Assembly: GCA_944989445.1 (NCBI GenBank)
Contig: CALYLW010000168.1
Span: 682,001-746,000 of the forward strand
Length of the DNA: 64,000 nucleotides
DNA from: Ampullaceana balthica
Lineage: Eukaryota; Mollusca; Gastropoda; Lymnaeidae
Reading direction: 5' to 3'
Below, in pieces: positions 1-25,065 of this stretch (position 1 is the stretch's first letter; the number at the start of each line of letters is the position of its first letter). The position numbers and the translations under genes were made by a program. The notes under the pieces were generated by a model that saw only the letters and a program-made list of their open reading frames with translations, had not been told where the DNA came from and did no database searches.

Positions 1-1013
1 CCATGCAGTAGTTATGCCACTCAAAATGTGTCATGATAAGTGCATCATTTTCAATGTGGTTGTTAAAATTTTTCATCCAGTGTTTTCTCATGTACAGAGA
101 AGAAAACATGGGACCACCATTTTAAAATGCTGTTTGGAAACTAAGACTCATGCAGTGATCTGGTCATTTTTCAACACAGCTTTATGTAGAAAAAAAATCT
201 GCTTTTCTATTTTTTTTTACAATTCATTATTATTCAAGTTTGATGCAATTATTATTGAGTTTAACAGCATTGTAAAGATGTGCCAGACACTTAAATATTT
301 AAAGAATACCGCAATCTCATACAGGTGATGAGAAGAGCAGAGAATTTAGAAACTCATTACATGTAATTATAAAAATAATAAAGTTAATTTTTTGTTCCTG
401 TTTTGATAGCCCAAATTTAACAGCATGTACTGCTTCTGATTTTCAGACAGAGAAAAAAATTCTTACGTGAAGCAATGCTGTCAAGCAAAGACTATAAAAA
501 TATCAGATGAGTTGAAGTTTTCCCTGGGCATCTAGAACTACAGTTTGGAATCAAGCAACACAGTCTAGAATAACTCACAAGGACAGAGTGTTATTATAAG
601 CACAAACAATCCTCAGTTAGTAAGCCTGCTAGGTGAACCAAGTGCTGGTTAGGATTTACACTTCTATTAACAATGAGCTTTGGACTTTTGAATTTTACAT
701 TTTAAATATTTAATATCAGCCTACCAATCAGTATAAGTAATTTTATAAGTTTCACTTGGAGTGAGTTTTTTAAAATTGTTTGTCATTTGAAAAACATTAG
801 AAAAATGAGATCGAAATTTCGATAAATTGAAATATTAGTGAAAAAATTAAGGCTAACATTTGTAAGCAAACATCAAAAGCTCAATGAGTACAGATTCTTA
901 TTAAACATAGTACTAGGTTTAATAATCTAGAGAATAGGCTAATCCTATCCCTGGTCATCGACACAGTAGGATTGCACCATTGCACATGGTAACAGATACG
1001 AATATACTGGTAC
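1..1013 (-). other. Syt1 intron (left part), runs out of window
   Basis: AT-rich intron sequence downstream of the exon a donor. I found no third C2B exon copy, no splice-flanked open frame and no recognisable transposon here. The 104-residue open frame at 14-328 has low-complexity composition and no domain. Confidence 0.7.
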
Positions 1014-12723
<11,710 letters not shown>

Positions 12724-12878
12724 GATGCCCGGCACGTGCTACGACGGACTTGGGTCTTGTTGCGCTTAACACCCTGTGGACCAACAAGAAGACACGAAAT
12801 TGATGAACGATTATAGGCGCGAGGGAATGACGTCATCGTGAAATCTTTTAGAACTCATTGGGGTGTGAATGGAAGTCG

Positions 12879-13080
12879 GTGAGTCAATCTGCAGACTAGC
12901 CGTATGTTGGTAAAAGTTAGTGAGTCAATTTGTAGACTAGCCGTATGTTGGTAAAAGTTAGTGAATCAATTTGTAGATTAGCCGTATGTTGGTAAAAATT
13001 AGTGAGTCAATTTGTAGACTAGCCGTATGTTGGTAAAAGTTAGTGAGTCAATCTGCAGGCTAGCCCTATGTTGGTAAAAC
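12879..13080. repeat. 41-bp minisatellite (about 5 copies)
   Basis: The unit begins GTGAGTCAATTTGTAGACTA and continues GCCGTATGTTGGTAAAAGTTA. The CGTATGTTGG core recurs every 41 bp. It lies just upstream of the visible Syt1 5' UTR exon. Confidence 0.92.
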
Positions 13081-13412
13081 TAATTAACGTATGCAAACTC
13101 ACTGCCTGTCATTCTGCCGTATGTTGGTAAAACTAATTAACGTATGCTAACTCACTGCCTGTCATTCTGCCGTATGTTGGTAAAACTAATTAACGTATGC
13201 TAACTCACTGCCTGTCATACTGCCGTATGTTGGTAAAACTAACCAACGTATGCAAACTCACTGCCTGTCATACTGCCGCATGTTGATAAAACTAACCAAC
13301 ATATGCAAACTCACTGCCTGTCATACTGCCGTATGTTGGTAAAACTAACTAACGTATGCAAACTCACTGCCTGTCATACTGCCGTATGTTGGTAAAACTC
13401 ACTGCCTGTCAG
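13066..13412. repeat. 53-bp minisatellite (about 6.5 copies)
   Basis: A second array shares the CCGTATGTTGGTAAAA core with the adjacent 41-bp array but adds CTAATTAACGTATGCAAACT and CACTGCCTGTCAT. The period is 53 bp. The two arrays look like successive expansions of one ancestral unit. Confidence 0.92.
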
Positions 13413-14692
13413 TACCGTTTTCAGACTTGCATTCCGTGAGTATCGGGCTAAAGATTTACCAGATTTTGTAACTAACCCCCGTTTAGGGAACCCTACTACA
13501 CTGCAATTGTTACAGTCTTGTTGTTCGCCCGTCGCAGTCGACGATGACCACTCTCATCATAATATTAGTCCAGTGCTAGGCCGCCAAGTGTGTCCTCTGG
13601 TGGCTTATTAGCTTATTATAGTGCTACACTATAATTAATCTGTCATTGTAATGTAAGGGTGTCCAAAGTCCGGCCCGCGGGGAAAATGCGGTCCACGTTT
13701 AACTTTCAATTGGTCAGCGTACTCATCTTAAATAATTGATGGACTCGTGGATTTTTTTCCCCGTAACGACATTATCTTTATGACAAAAATCAAAATTCTG
13801 TGCAGGTCTGAGTACAAAAGGCGATGACCTCAAATGATGGCAAAAATGAATGACGTTTTATCGTTTGCCAATTTGGATATTGATTGCAAAAAAAAAGCCG
13901 ATGAAGGTATTGGATGTTATTTGTACGAATTTCAATGAGGTCCGATAGTAAAAATCAATGCAGTTTTTAAAAATTTTTTTAGCTAACGTGAAAAGGAAAT
14001 AAATGTGACATCGGTGTACTTAAAAGTTAAGACACTTTTTACATAAAATTTTGTAACACAACGTTTTCAGCTCCAGGCATATTTCAAAATTTTTAAATTA
14101 TTGTAATGTGCGTTGTATGAAATTAACGGTTTCATGACAAAGCGACAAGGAGACAAAACGACAAGTTTTCTTCACCTTATCGTTTTGTCACATGTCGTTT
14201 TGTCTGTTTACCGAAATTAACACTTTTTATTCTAAAACTTTTTTTTTAGTAATCTCTAAAGATGGAATAAGATAATTACAAAGTCTCAAAAATTGCGTTA
14301 GCGTTGTCCCATTTTAAAATATCCATCATCGAAAATATATTCTTATTAAAGGCATCAATACTAACTACTATTAAAATGAAAACAACCAATACGAAATGGT
14401 AAGTGACGTTACAAATTTCCTCAGCCCCAATACCTGGTGATTCAGTTAAGCCACTTGTATTCAAACAAGGGGAGGGGGGATACAATGACAGCTGTTGAGA
14501 TCTTGGTATAATTTAGATCAGTGCTTCTCAAAATTTTTTAGTATGGCGTACCGGCATGAGATTTCCCATTGCACCAGGGACCGGTGCACTATTTTCCGTG
14601 AACAGAAGTGGTAGTGACATGAGCCTCCACATGGCCTACAGCCCTAAAACATTTAGAATGAATTCGGTTAATAATATGCTACATGTCATCCA
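13413..14692. other. Intergenic or 5' intron sequence, no gene seen
   Basis: AT-rich sequence with short degenerate transposon scraps: an AAAGTCCGGCCCGCGGGG fragment near 13665 and a CAGTGCTTCTCAAA fragment near 14519. No splice-flanked coding segment was recognised. Confidence 0.6.
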
Positions 14693-14810
14693 CAATGTTC
14701 CCTCTAAGGTTTTTGGTCCGTGTGCAAAGTAAAACAACTCGTGTGCAAAGTTGCGCAGCATCCATTTTTTGTGCAATTATTTTACCAAAGTTGCTGCGCG
14801 GTAATTCTAA
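14693..14810 (+). mobile_element. CAATGTTCC-family MITE, truncated
   Basis: It begins CAATGTTCCCTCTAAGG and shares GTCCGTGTGCAAAGT and GTGCAAAGTTGCGCAGC with the copies at 4102 and 24608. It stops at GCGGTAATTCTAAAC, where LINE sequence begins. Confidence 0.75.
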
Positions 14811-15062
14811 ACATAAGTATAAAAACACCTTTATTATTCCGTATGCAAGAACAAACACATACAAATGTTCGTTCTTCCCGTCCGGAATTCGGACGTGGAA
14901 TGGATTGCCTGAAGAAACCAGGAAAACCAACACTTTATCAACAATTAAATCTCTAATAAAAATGCAAGGCTAAACACAAACTATAGATAAGAGTAGGACG
15001 CAATAATCTTCTGTAGAGAAGGAGCGTCTGTAAACAGATAAGATAAGATAAGATAAGATAAG
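14811..15062 (+). mobile_element. 3' end of a non-LTR retrotransposon with (GATAA)n tail
   Basis: An open frame reads SSFFPSGIRTWNGLPEET, the typical C-terminal motif of Jockey-superfamily reverse-transcriptase proteins. It is followed by the 3' tail TTCTGTAGAGAAGGAGCGTC and five GATAA repeats (15040-15062). It is 5'-truncated; only the last 50 or so codons remain. Three related fragments occur in the window. Confidence 0.72.
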
Positions 15063-15064
15063 AA

Positions 15065-15142
15065 TGTTAAACATTTAATTAAAAAAAACCATCCCGGTTT
15101 AGTCAGATATAAAGGACAAACATACATACATACTTTGATTTA
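15065..15142 (+). repeat. Dispersed repeat, left half (interrupted copy)
   Basis: Matches 27935-28015 (ATTAAAAAAAACCATCC, then GTTTAGTCAGATATAAAGG, CATACATACTTTGATTTATA). The continuation found at 28040-28070 is displaced here to 18773-18812, showing that about 3.6 kb inserted between the halves. Confidence 0.7.
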
Positions 15143-15149
15143 TATATAT

Positions 15150-15878
15150 ACAAGAATGATATAAATAGTCAATGATTGTCTCTTTGATTATGTGATTATC
15201 AAAGTCAAATTTAATTATGTAGTATTTTTATCTACGTTTAAGTTTCTCTACTCATCTTTAAATTATAAAAAAAATAGAAATAAAAAAATGCCTTTAAAAA
15301 AATATTTTTTTTTGGTTTTTCTGGATTTAGGTAGGCACCATCGATAGGTACGAAAATCATAACATTTCATTTTCAGTGTATCCCTAAATATAGGGATCGA
15401 AGTCAAGTGGCGTGCCACTTATATAATGAGATTCGCGGAACAAACACAAATTTTAGATAATTTAAAATAGTGAAGGATGCATTTAGATTAACCTTATTAT
15501 ATTAATTTCATAGTCTTTAAGGATAAAAAAATGCAATACTTAAAATGTATTTTTTTTTAAATTTAATTTTTTGTAAACTTAAGTTCAAGTTACTAGAATT
15601 GATTTTTTAGTAACACAAGTACATAATAATATGTCTCAAAGTATTGTAAATTTAATTTCAAAAGAGATTAAAAGACATTAACAATTAATATCTTGTCACC
15701 TACATTTCCTCAAGAACTGCACAATAGATAAAAATATATCTGTACCGGTGCATTGCGGTGCAACAATTACGGGCAAAAAAATTGTAATGCGCATCAGATG
15801 TTCTTTCTCACTGATAAAATATAGAGCCTATTGTACACCCATATAGTTTTAAATATAATTGCATTATATACAATACTA
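15150..15878 (+). repeat. Dispersed AT-rich repeat, copy 1
   Basis: It aligns with 29590-30295 over its length: TCTCTTTGATTATGTGA, GGATTTAGGTAGG, CGATAGGTACGAAAATCAT, TGGCGTGCCACTTATATAAT, CGGGCAAAAAAATTGTAATG. It has no open frame of note. It adjoins the GGCGCC foldback element. Confidence 0.75.
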
Positions 15879-16391
15879 GGTTGTGCTGCGGCGCCGTGGC
15901 GCCTGCGGCGCCCACTTTTTATAGGGCGCCTACGGTGCCCACCTTTTTCAAAAGCCAAACTTACTTGTTCTTGTTTGATAAATACGAAATATCAAACTTT
16001 CTGAAATGTACACAAAGTATTTTATAATATGGGGTTGTAGGCACTTGTAGGGCGCCTATGGCGCCCACTTTGTTTTTTTGTCAAAAGTCCAAGTAACTTA
16101 TCCTTGTTTGATAAATACGAAATATTATTAAACTTCCTGGAATGTACACAAAGTATTTTATAATTAACCATCATCAAATCCTCTTTTTACATTGTTCCCT
16201 TTTCCAAAATTAAAATATGAGCTAATAATGACGTTATATAATATTTTTTACAGCGCATCTTTAATTTATAATCATTTTGCGCACCGATGCACACTGCACA
16301 CCTTGTATTTTAAAATATAAGATCAAACAATTACGTCATATAAATTTTTTTACAGTGCTAATCACCACACGATTTTTTAACTGCTATAGAC

Positions 16392-17754
<1,363 letters not shown>

Positions 17755-18772
17755 CTATAGACTGTTGTACATCGTTCCTCAGCGTTCCATATCCAATGAA
17801 TGAGTGAGTCAGTGAGTGACTTGGACTATTATATTAAAACAATATAATTTGCAATGTCTGTCCGTGACTAATTTTAGAAAGCAGGGAAAACCAAATTACT
17901 GCACCAATGCATCAAAAGGTGTGCAAATTAAAGATGAGCTGTAAAAAAATATTATATGACGTCATTGTTGTCGCTCATACATGTATTTTAATTTTGGAAA
18001 AGGGATCAATGTAAAAAGAGGATTTGATGATGGTTAATTATAAAATAAAAAACAAAGGGGGCGCCGTAGGCGCCCTACAACCCCTATTATAAAATACTTT
18101 GTGTACATTTCAGAAAGTTTAATATTTCGTATTTATCAAACAAGGACAAGTTAGTTGGGCTTTTGAAAAGTGCATTTTTTATTTAAAAAAATAGATTTCT
18201 GCTGAAAACTTGCGTCATTTTTGAGGGGTGATAAGCTAGTATTATTTATAATAGCCCAAGTCACAGGTTGGTTGGAGTATGGGTCCGTAATGCTATGACG
18301 TCATTTTTAAAGCTTAAATTTTAATACAAGTTGTGCATCGGAAGGCGTGCAAAAAGCAAAAAGGTGTGCAAAATAATAATAAATTAAAGACGCGCTGTGA
18401 AAAAAATATATTATATGACGTCATTGTTTTAGCTTATATTTTAATTTTTGAAAAGGGAACGATGTAAAAATAGAATTTGAAGATTTATAATTATAAAATA
18501 CATTGTGTACATTTCAGCAAGTTTAATATTTTGTATTTATCAAACAAGGATAAGTAACTTTGGCTTTTGACCAAAAAAAAGTAGGCGTCGTAGGCGCCCT
18601 ACAGCTGCAGGGAGCGCCTTAGGCGCCCTACAACCCCTATTATAAAATACTTTGTATGCATTTCAGTAAGTTTAATAGTAAGTATATATCAAACAAGGAT
18701 AAGTTAGTTGGGCTTTTGAAAAAAGTGGACGCCATAGGCGCCCTAAAAACAGTGGGCGCGCCAGCGCAACCT

Positions 18773-18825
18773 TGTCATCATATATATATATTTACCCTCA
18801 ATTATCCTGCCGTAACGCTGAGGGA
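18773..18825 (+). repeat. Dispersed repeat, right half (interrupted copy)
   Basis: CATCATATATATATATTTAC and CCTCAATTATCCTGCCGT match 28040-28072. This is the other half of the repeat that starts at 15065. Confidence 0.7.
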
Positions 18826-18959
18826 CATCACTCTGCCTTTTTTTTAAAAATATAGACTTAAAAATCATAATCATTTTGGTTTCCAGATTAATATTGAACA
18901 CCCTCCACACTATTTACTATTATTATTTGAGAAATTTCATGCGTGCGTTCGAAAAGAAT

Positions 18960-19205
18960 TATATTTTGGTGGAGTAATTTGGTGCGCTGTTTTCTGTAAT
19001 TTCTCGCCGTAAAAAGATATTATATGACGTCATTGTTTTAGCTCATATTTAAATTTTGGAAAAGTGAACGATGTAAAAAGAGGATTTGAGGATTGTTAAT
19101 TATAAAATACTTTGTGTACATTTCAGGAATATTTCGTATTTATCATAGAGAGATAAGTTGCTTGGGCTTTTGAAAAAGGTGGGAGCCGTAGGCGCCCTAA
19201 AAAAA
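18960..19205 (+). repeat. Fragment of the GGCGCC foldback element
   Basis: It contains GATATTATATGACGTCATTG, TATAAAATACTTTGTGTAC and GGAGCCGTAGGCGCCCTA, the same modules as the right arm of the 15879-18780 element. Confidence 0.65.
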
Positions 19206-20205
19206 TAAACCTAGTTTATGTATATTTGAATACACATTACGTCATCCAAAAATTAAAAAAAAAGAATAATCCTAAGTATTGACTGCTAACTGTTCATTTA
19301 CTACCGTCTTCACTTCGTATTAAAATACGATCAGAACATTAGATAGAACAACGCAGCAACTTACACCGTGAGGGGTTGGGATACCAGCAATATCCGCACG
19401 TACAAAACCGATTAAATATGCTATTTTCAAGTGAGGCTAGAACGAATTCGTTTCGCTAATGAAGCTTCGGTTTCATTTATGGTTCAAAGATGACCGAATG
19501 AGTTATGACGTTTTCCGGTCTTAGAAATGACAGAGCCTGGGGAAAAGAGTCAGAATTTGTTTGATGTTTAGCATTCATGTTTCTTCTCTTTATAATCATA
19601 TCCACTGGTCCTCTCTTTTCCATTTTTAAAATGGGTTTAATATAAAATTAATATAATAAATCTTTTCGGTATCAACTATCAAGCTACATTCTCTCTATTA
19701 TTATAATTATTTAATTAAAAAAATCAAAGTTTAAAATTTAATTACAAGAGTGCAGATCTATTGTTTGAGATTGCGGGGCATATCTAAAATAATGCAGTGC
19801 TATTATTGTTTTTTTTTGCCATTACGACTACGTATTGAAATAAATGCAGATTAATATTCATTAAGACTTTAAATAAATCAATTCATGCTGTTTGCAAAAC
19901 AAAAAAAAGTTAATTGTTGAAATTAATATAAATTATTTTATTTTAATTTAATTTATGTGCTTATTGTTAAAAAAATTGACATATTTTTAGGGTTTGTATT
20001 AATGGCTGCAAATGGAAGCGTGTAGTTATATTTTTCGTTCCTTTCTTGATAATTTCTGCTGACCGGCAGGTGATAGTCCGTGGACCACCACTTTGAGTAA
20101 AACTGGTTTAGATGATAAAAACATACGCAGTGCCAGAATACTTAAAACATTGCTGTAAATAACCAACCCCCCCCCCTTTAAAAACCAGACCACCTAATAA
20201 ATGTG
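19206..20205. other. AT-rich intergenic sequence, nothing recognised
   Basis: No open frame, repeat array or transposon terminus was recognised in this kilobase. Confidence 0.55.
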
Positions 20206-20458
20206 TTGTAAAATGAAAACCAACTCCGCCGTAGCCGGTCCCAAGCCCGGGTGAGAGAGGAGGAGGGTTGTGCGAAGGGCTAGCATCCCTTCCCGTAAAA
20301 AAAAGCCTTGCTACAAAAACGTGAACAAAGAAAAAAATAGGAAACTCGGACCTTGGAGATGATGGGTCTCGTAACAGAGAACTTATGAAGCTGGGTGGCC
20401 AAAGCCAACTGGAAACCACCGGCAGACAACCATCCTCTCCACTAGGACCACCACCAAC

Positions 20459-21322
20459 TTAGGAACATGGAACGTAAGGACCATGTTCGAAGCTGGAAAA
20501 AACTGCCCAAGTTGCTGCCGAAATGCAACGGTACAAGCTAGCCATCCTAGGGATAAGTGAATCCCGATGGACTGGCTCAGGTCAGATGAAGCTCAGCACA
20601 GGAGAACTGCTACTATATTCAGGCCATGATGAAGAAAACGCAGCCCACACCCAAGGAGTAGCAATCATGCTTTCCAAAACTGCTCAGAACGCCCTTTTAG
20701 GGTGGGAAGCCCATGGTCCCCGAATAATCACCGCAAGATTTAAGACCAAAAAGCAAGAAGTCAATATGGATCTTCTTCAGGTATTCGCTCCTACTAACGA
20801 CAGTAAAGAAGAGGACAAAGAGGACTTCTACAACAGACTGAGAACCCTTATCCAAAAGTGTCCTAGGAGCAATGTGATTATTCTAATGGGCGACCTAAAT
20901 GCAAAAATAGGCAGCAACAATAATGGATATGAAGAATGCATGGGAACACATGGCCTCGGAGAGATGAACGATAATGGTGAAAGGCTAGCAGATCTATGTG
21001 CTGCAGATGGACTGGTCATCGGTGGAAGTCTCTTCATGCATAGAAATATCCACAAGGCAACATGGATATCACCAGATATGTCAACGGCTAACCAAATCGA
21101 CCATATCTGTATCTGCAAAAAGTTTAGAAGATCTCTCCAAGATGTAAGGGTAAAAAGAGGGGCAGATGTAGCCTCAGACCATCATCTACTGATTGCCCAA
21201 CTAAGGCTCAAATTGAAAAAGAATTGGACAAGTGAGGGAAGCAAGCGCCAACGTTTTAACACTACTCTTTTGAAAGGGGGACCAAAACTTAATGAGTTCA
21301 AACTTACGCTAACAAACAAATT
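20459..21322 (+). pseudogene. LINE endonuclease domain (AP-endonuclease type)
   Basis: The frame opens with LGTWNVRTMFEAGK, the first conserved block. A run of six A near 20497-20502, one more than needed, shifts the frame by +1, and the domain continues from 20523. Recognisable blocks are ILGISESRW with the catalytic Glu, LMGDLNAKIG with the Asp-Leu-Asn active-site motif, NQIDHI and the terminal SDHHLL with catalytic Asp-His. The domain nicks target DNA to prime reverse transcription. All catalytic motifs are present, so decay is recent or the shifts are sequencing artefacts. Confidence 0.88.
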
Positions 21323-22597
21323 CCAGATCTACAAGAACTTGGCAACGAAGAAACAGTTGACCAAAACTGGAAAAGCTTCAAAGAAATACTTACGACCACC
21401 TGTGAAGAAGTGTTGGGTCCAAGACAACAAACGCATAAAGAATGGATCTCTAATGAAACCATGGAGAAAATCCAACAGAGGAAAAAGAAGAAGGCAAATC
21501 TCAACAACAGCCGCACCAGAACTGAAAAAGCTAGAGCATCAGCAGAATACGCAGAAGCCAATAAAGACGTTAAACGTAGTATAAGGTCAGATAAAAAGAA
21601 CTACATAGAAGGACTAGCAACTGAAGCAGAAGAGGCAGCTTACCATGGAAACACAAGAGAACTATTCAGTACAATAAAAAAGCTATCCGGAAAGTTCAAA
21701 AATCCAGAGAGACCTGTTAAAACTAAAGATGGGAAATCTATACCTGATGAAGAGGGTCAGAAAAAAAGATGGATAGAACATTTTGAAGAACTCCTCAACC
21801 GACCAGCCCCACAATACAAACTCAACATAGAGCCAGTGGAACAAGACCTAGAAATAGACTGCAGCACACCCACAAAACAAGAGATAAACAGAGCAATTAA
21901 ACAACTAAAGAAAGGCAAAGCAGCTTGTCCAGACAGAATACCAGCAGAAGCCTTGACAGCAGATATTACGACTAGCTCTGCAATGCTATACATTCTTTTC
22001 AAGAAAATGTGGGAGGAAGAACAGATTCCGACGGAGTGGAAAGAAGGACAACTCATTAAGCTCCCAAAGAAAGGATATCTTAGCTCCTGCTCCAACTATA
22101 GAGGAATAACTCTGCTTTCCATACCAAGCAAAGTATTTAATAGAGTGCTGCTAAACAGAATGAGGGACGCAATAGACACCCATCTTAGAGACCAACAAGC
22201 AGGTTTTAGAAAAGATAGATCATGCACTGACCAGATTGCCACACTGAGAATTATATTGGAACAATCCCTGGAGTGGAACTCACCACTATACATCAACTTT
22301 ATTGACTATGAGAAGGCTTTCGATAGTGTTGACAGGCCAACCCTGTGGAAGTTACTAAGACATTACGGGATACCACAAAAACTGACTGACATAATTAAGG
22401 CTTCCTACGAAGGACTTACATGTAGAATTGTCCATGGCCAACAAGCAACAGCGGCTTTTGAGGTACAGACCGGAGTCAGACAGGGGTGTCTGCTTTCACC
22501 ATTCTTATTTCTGCTAACCATCGACTGCATAATGAAAATGTCTACAGAGCAGAAGAGAAATGGTATCCAGTGGACATTATGGAAACAACTTGATGAC
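21323..22597 (+). pseudogene. LINE reverse transcriptase, N-terminal part
   Basis: After a frameshift near 21325 the reading continues DLQELGNEETVDQNW and a Lys/Gln-rich linker, then the RT fingers and palm. Visible blocks are SSCSNYRGITLLSIPSKVFN, QAGFRKDRSCTDQI, FIDYEKAFDSVDRPTLWK (the first catalytic Asp) and TGVRQGCLLSPFLFLL. The order and spacing are those of non-LTR reverse transcriptases. A third frameshift near 22597 (CCC where CC is expected) ends this segment. Confidence 0.88.
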
Positions 22598-23387
22598 CCT
22601 GGACTTAGCGGACGACCTGGCCTTATTATCGCACTCACAGCAACAGATGCAGGAGAAAACCAACTATGTAGCACAGTTCTCTGCCTGCCTTGGACTGAAC
22701 ATCCATAAGGGAAAAAGCAAAGTACTTAAAATAAACACATCAAGCAACACTCCAATAACACTGGAAGGAACAAATCTTGAAGAGGTGGATAGCTTCACAT
22801 ACCTTGGAAGCATCATCGACACACAAGGAGGGACAGACGCCGATGTAAGAGTGAGAATTGGCAAAGCAAGAACATCATTTAAACAGCTAAAAAAAGTTTG
22901 GAACTGCAACAACTTGACTCTTCATACTAAGGTCAGGATATTCAACACCACAGTAAAGCCTGTCCTACTGTGTGGAGCAGAAACATGGCGAATAACAGCA
23001 GCCATTTCTAAAAAGCTTCAAGCTTTTATAAACACATGTCTCCGAACAATTCTCCGAATCCGCTGGCCAAATGTCATCACCAATGAGGACCTCTGGCAAC
23101 GCACACAACAAGAGCCAGTGGAAGAGCTAATACGCCAGCGCAGATGGAGATGGATTGGCCACACTCTCAGAAAGCCTACATCCAGCATTGTGAGACAAGC
23201 TTTCACATGGAACCCCCAAGGCAAGAGGAAAATAGGTCGTCCCAAAATGACATGGAGAAGGGAACTGGAGGCAGACACAAAAATGAGCGGGCAAAGCTGG
23301 GGGCAGATTGAGAGACTGGCACAGGACCGGGATGCCAGGAGAGACTTTGTTCGTGGCCTATGCCCCAGACGGGACGAAGGGCGATGA
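22598..23387 (+). pseudogene. LINE reverse transcriptase, C-terminal part
   Basis: It starts with LDLADDLALLS, the YADD-equivalent box with both catalytic Asp (here Leu-Ala-Asp-Asp). It continues through the thumb (FTYLGSIID), then the C-terminal region with CGAETWRI, RRWRWIGHTLRK and GRPKMTWRRELE, and ends with a TGA followed by more TGATGATGA. The length agrees with an intact C-terminus, so the 3' end is complete. Confidence 0.88.
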
Positions 23388-23531
23388 TGATGATGAAAAT
23401 GAAAACGTTAGTGACGTCATTCTGCGGCGCGAGAGCAGATAAACTACGAAACAATAGTTTTCTGGGTCTCACTCTGTGATGTGTGCCATAAGATCGATCG
23501 CTATGATTGAATATCTAATACTCGACCATGT

Positions 23532-24607
23532 GGCGAGGTTACCGGGCAGTGTGTAGTGGTTACCTGGCAATGTGCCGTGGTTACCGGGCAGTGTGTAGTG
23601 GTTACCTGGCAATATGCCGTGGTTACCGGGCAGTGTGTAGTGGTTACCTGGCAATATGCCGTGGTTACCGGGCAGTGTGTCGTGGTTACCTGGCAACATG
23701 CCGTGGTTACCGGGCAGTGTGTCGTGGTAACCTGGCAGTGTGTAGTGATTACCTGGCAATGTGCCGTGGTTACCGGGCAGTGTGTAGTGATTACCTGGCA
23801 ATGTGCCGTGGTTACCGCGAAGTGTGTAGTGGTTACCTGGCAATGTGCCGTGGTTACCGGTAAGTGCGTAGTGATTACCTGAAAATGTGCCGTGGTTACC
23901 GGTAAGTGCGTAGTGATTACCTGAATATGTGCCGTGGTTACCGGGCAGTGTGTAGTGATTACCTGGCAATGTGCCGTGGTTACCGCGAAGTGTGTAGTGG
24001 TTACCTGGCAATGTGCCGTGGTTACCGGTAAGTGCGTAGTGATTACCTGAAAATGTGCCGTGGTTACCGGGCAGTGTGTAGTGATTACCTGGCAATGTGC
24101 CGTGGTTACCGCGAAGTGTGTAGTGGTTACCTGGCAATGTGCCGTGGTTACCGGTAAGTGCGTAGTGAATACCTGAAAATGTGCCGTGGTTACCGGGCAG
24201 TGTGTAGTGATTACCTGGCAATGTGCCGTGGTTACCGCGAAGTGTGTAGTGGTTACCTGGCAATGTGCCGTGGTTACCGGGAAGTGTGTAGTGGTTACCT
24301 GGCAATGTGCCGTGGGTACCGGTAAGTGCGTAGTGATTACCTGAAAATGTGCCGTGGTTACCGGGCAGTGTGTAGTGATTACCTGGCAATGTGCCGTGGT
24401 TACCGGTAAGTGTGTAGTGATTATCTACCAATGTGCTGTGGTTACCTGGAAATGTGTTGCGGTTACCTTGCAATGTGTAGCGTTTACCTGGCAATGTGTA
24501 TTGGTTACCTGGCAATGGGTAGTGGTTATCTGGCAATGTGTAGTGTTTACTAATTACTTGGCAATGTGCAGTGGTTACCTGGCAATGTGTAGCGGTTACC
24601 TGGCAAT
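23532..24607. repeat. 21-bp minisatellite with 42-bp dimer and 126-bp higher-order unit
   Basis: Two alternating 21-bp units, TGGCAATGTGCCGTGGTTACC and a GGGCAGTGTGTAGTGGTTAC type, build 42-bp dimers. A variant unit with CGCGAAGTG recurs at 23816, 23984, 24110 and 24236 (steps of 168, 126 and 126 bp), showing six-unit higher-order repeats. Long open frames on both strands here are artefacts of the 21-bp period. Confidence 0.95.
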
Positions 24608-24763
24608 CAATGTTTCCTTTTGAGCTGTGCGGCTACGCAGCACTTTGGGATTACCGCGCAGCAAATAGTGTAAATATTGCACACAAAAATAGATGCTGCG
24701 CAAATTTGCACATGATTTTTTTTTACTTTGCACACGGACCAACGAACCTTAGAGAGAAAATTG
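24608..24763. mobile_element. CAATGTTCC-family hAT MITE inserted in the minisatellite
   Basis: A 156-bp element beginning CAATGTTTCC and ending AGAGAAAATTG, in the opposite orientation to the 14693 copy. Its flanks are a perfect 8-bp duplication CTGGCAAT (24600-24607 and 24764-24771). The duplicated bases are part of the minisatellite unit, so it landed in an already expanded array. Confidence 0.85.
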
Positions 24764-24900
24764 CTGGCAATGTGTAGTGGTTACTTGTCAATGTGTTGCG
24801 GTTACCTGGCAATGTGTAGTGATGGCAATGTGCCGTGGTTATCGGGCAGTGTGAAGTGGTTACCTAGCAATGTGTAGTGGTTACCTAGTAATTTGTAGTA
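24764..24900. repeat. Continuation of the 21-bp minisatellite
   Basis: Degenerate units of the same TGGCAATGTGTAGTGGTTAC type continue to the right of the MITE. Confidence 0.85.
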
Positions 24901-25065
24901 GCAGTAGCCTCTATTCACTTTGACATTTTCCGATAACAATGGATGGACATGCTGTATGTTGTCATCGATTTTGGTGAAATATGACTGAAGGAGCAACAAA
25001 CAGTCGCAGTTGACGGCAGTTATGAGACATGCGCCAGCAGACGATGAGAAGATTTAGAATCGAAC

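Larger units (their letters stand above)
20210..23400 (+). mobile_element. RTE-like non-LTR retrotransposon, near full length, inactivated
   Basis: About 3.2 kb on the plus strand. An untranslated or short leader (GGTCCCAAGCCCGGGTGAG near 20240) is followed by an apurinic endonuclease domain and a reverse transcriptase. It ends in a short GATGAT microsatellite right after the stop codon, as is usual for RTE elements. There is no LTR and no recognisable separate ORF1. Three single-base frameshifts break the protein (near 20500, 21325 and 22597). The RTE clade is assigned from the domain order, the GRPKMTWRRELE C-terminus and the microsatellite tail; a neighbouring clade cannot be excluded. Confidence 0.88.

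Noticed and set aside
23469..24536. A 355-codon minus-strand frame (LPGNHYT repeats) and plus-strand frames
   Set aside because: Product of the 21-bp minisatellite period; several frames are open at once and the MITE insertion shows the locus is non-coding.
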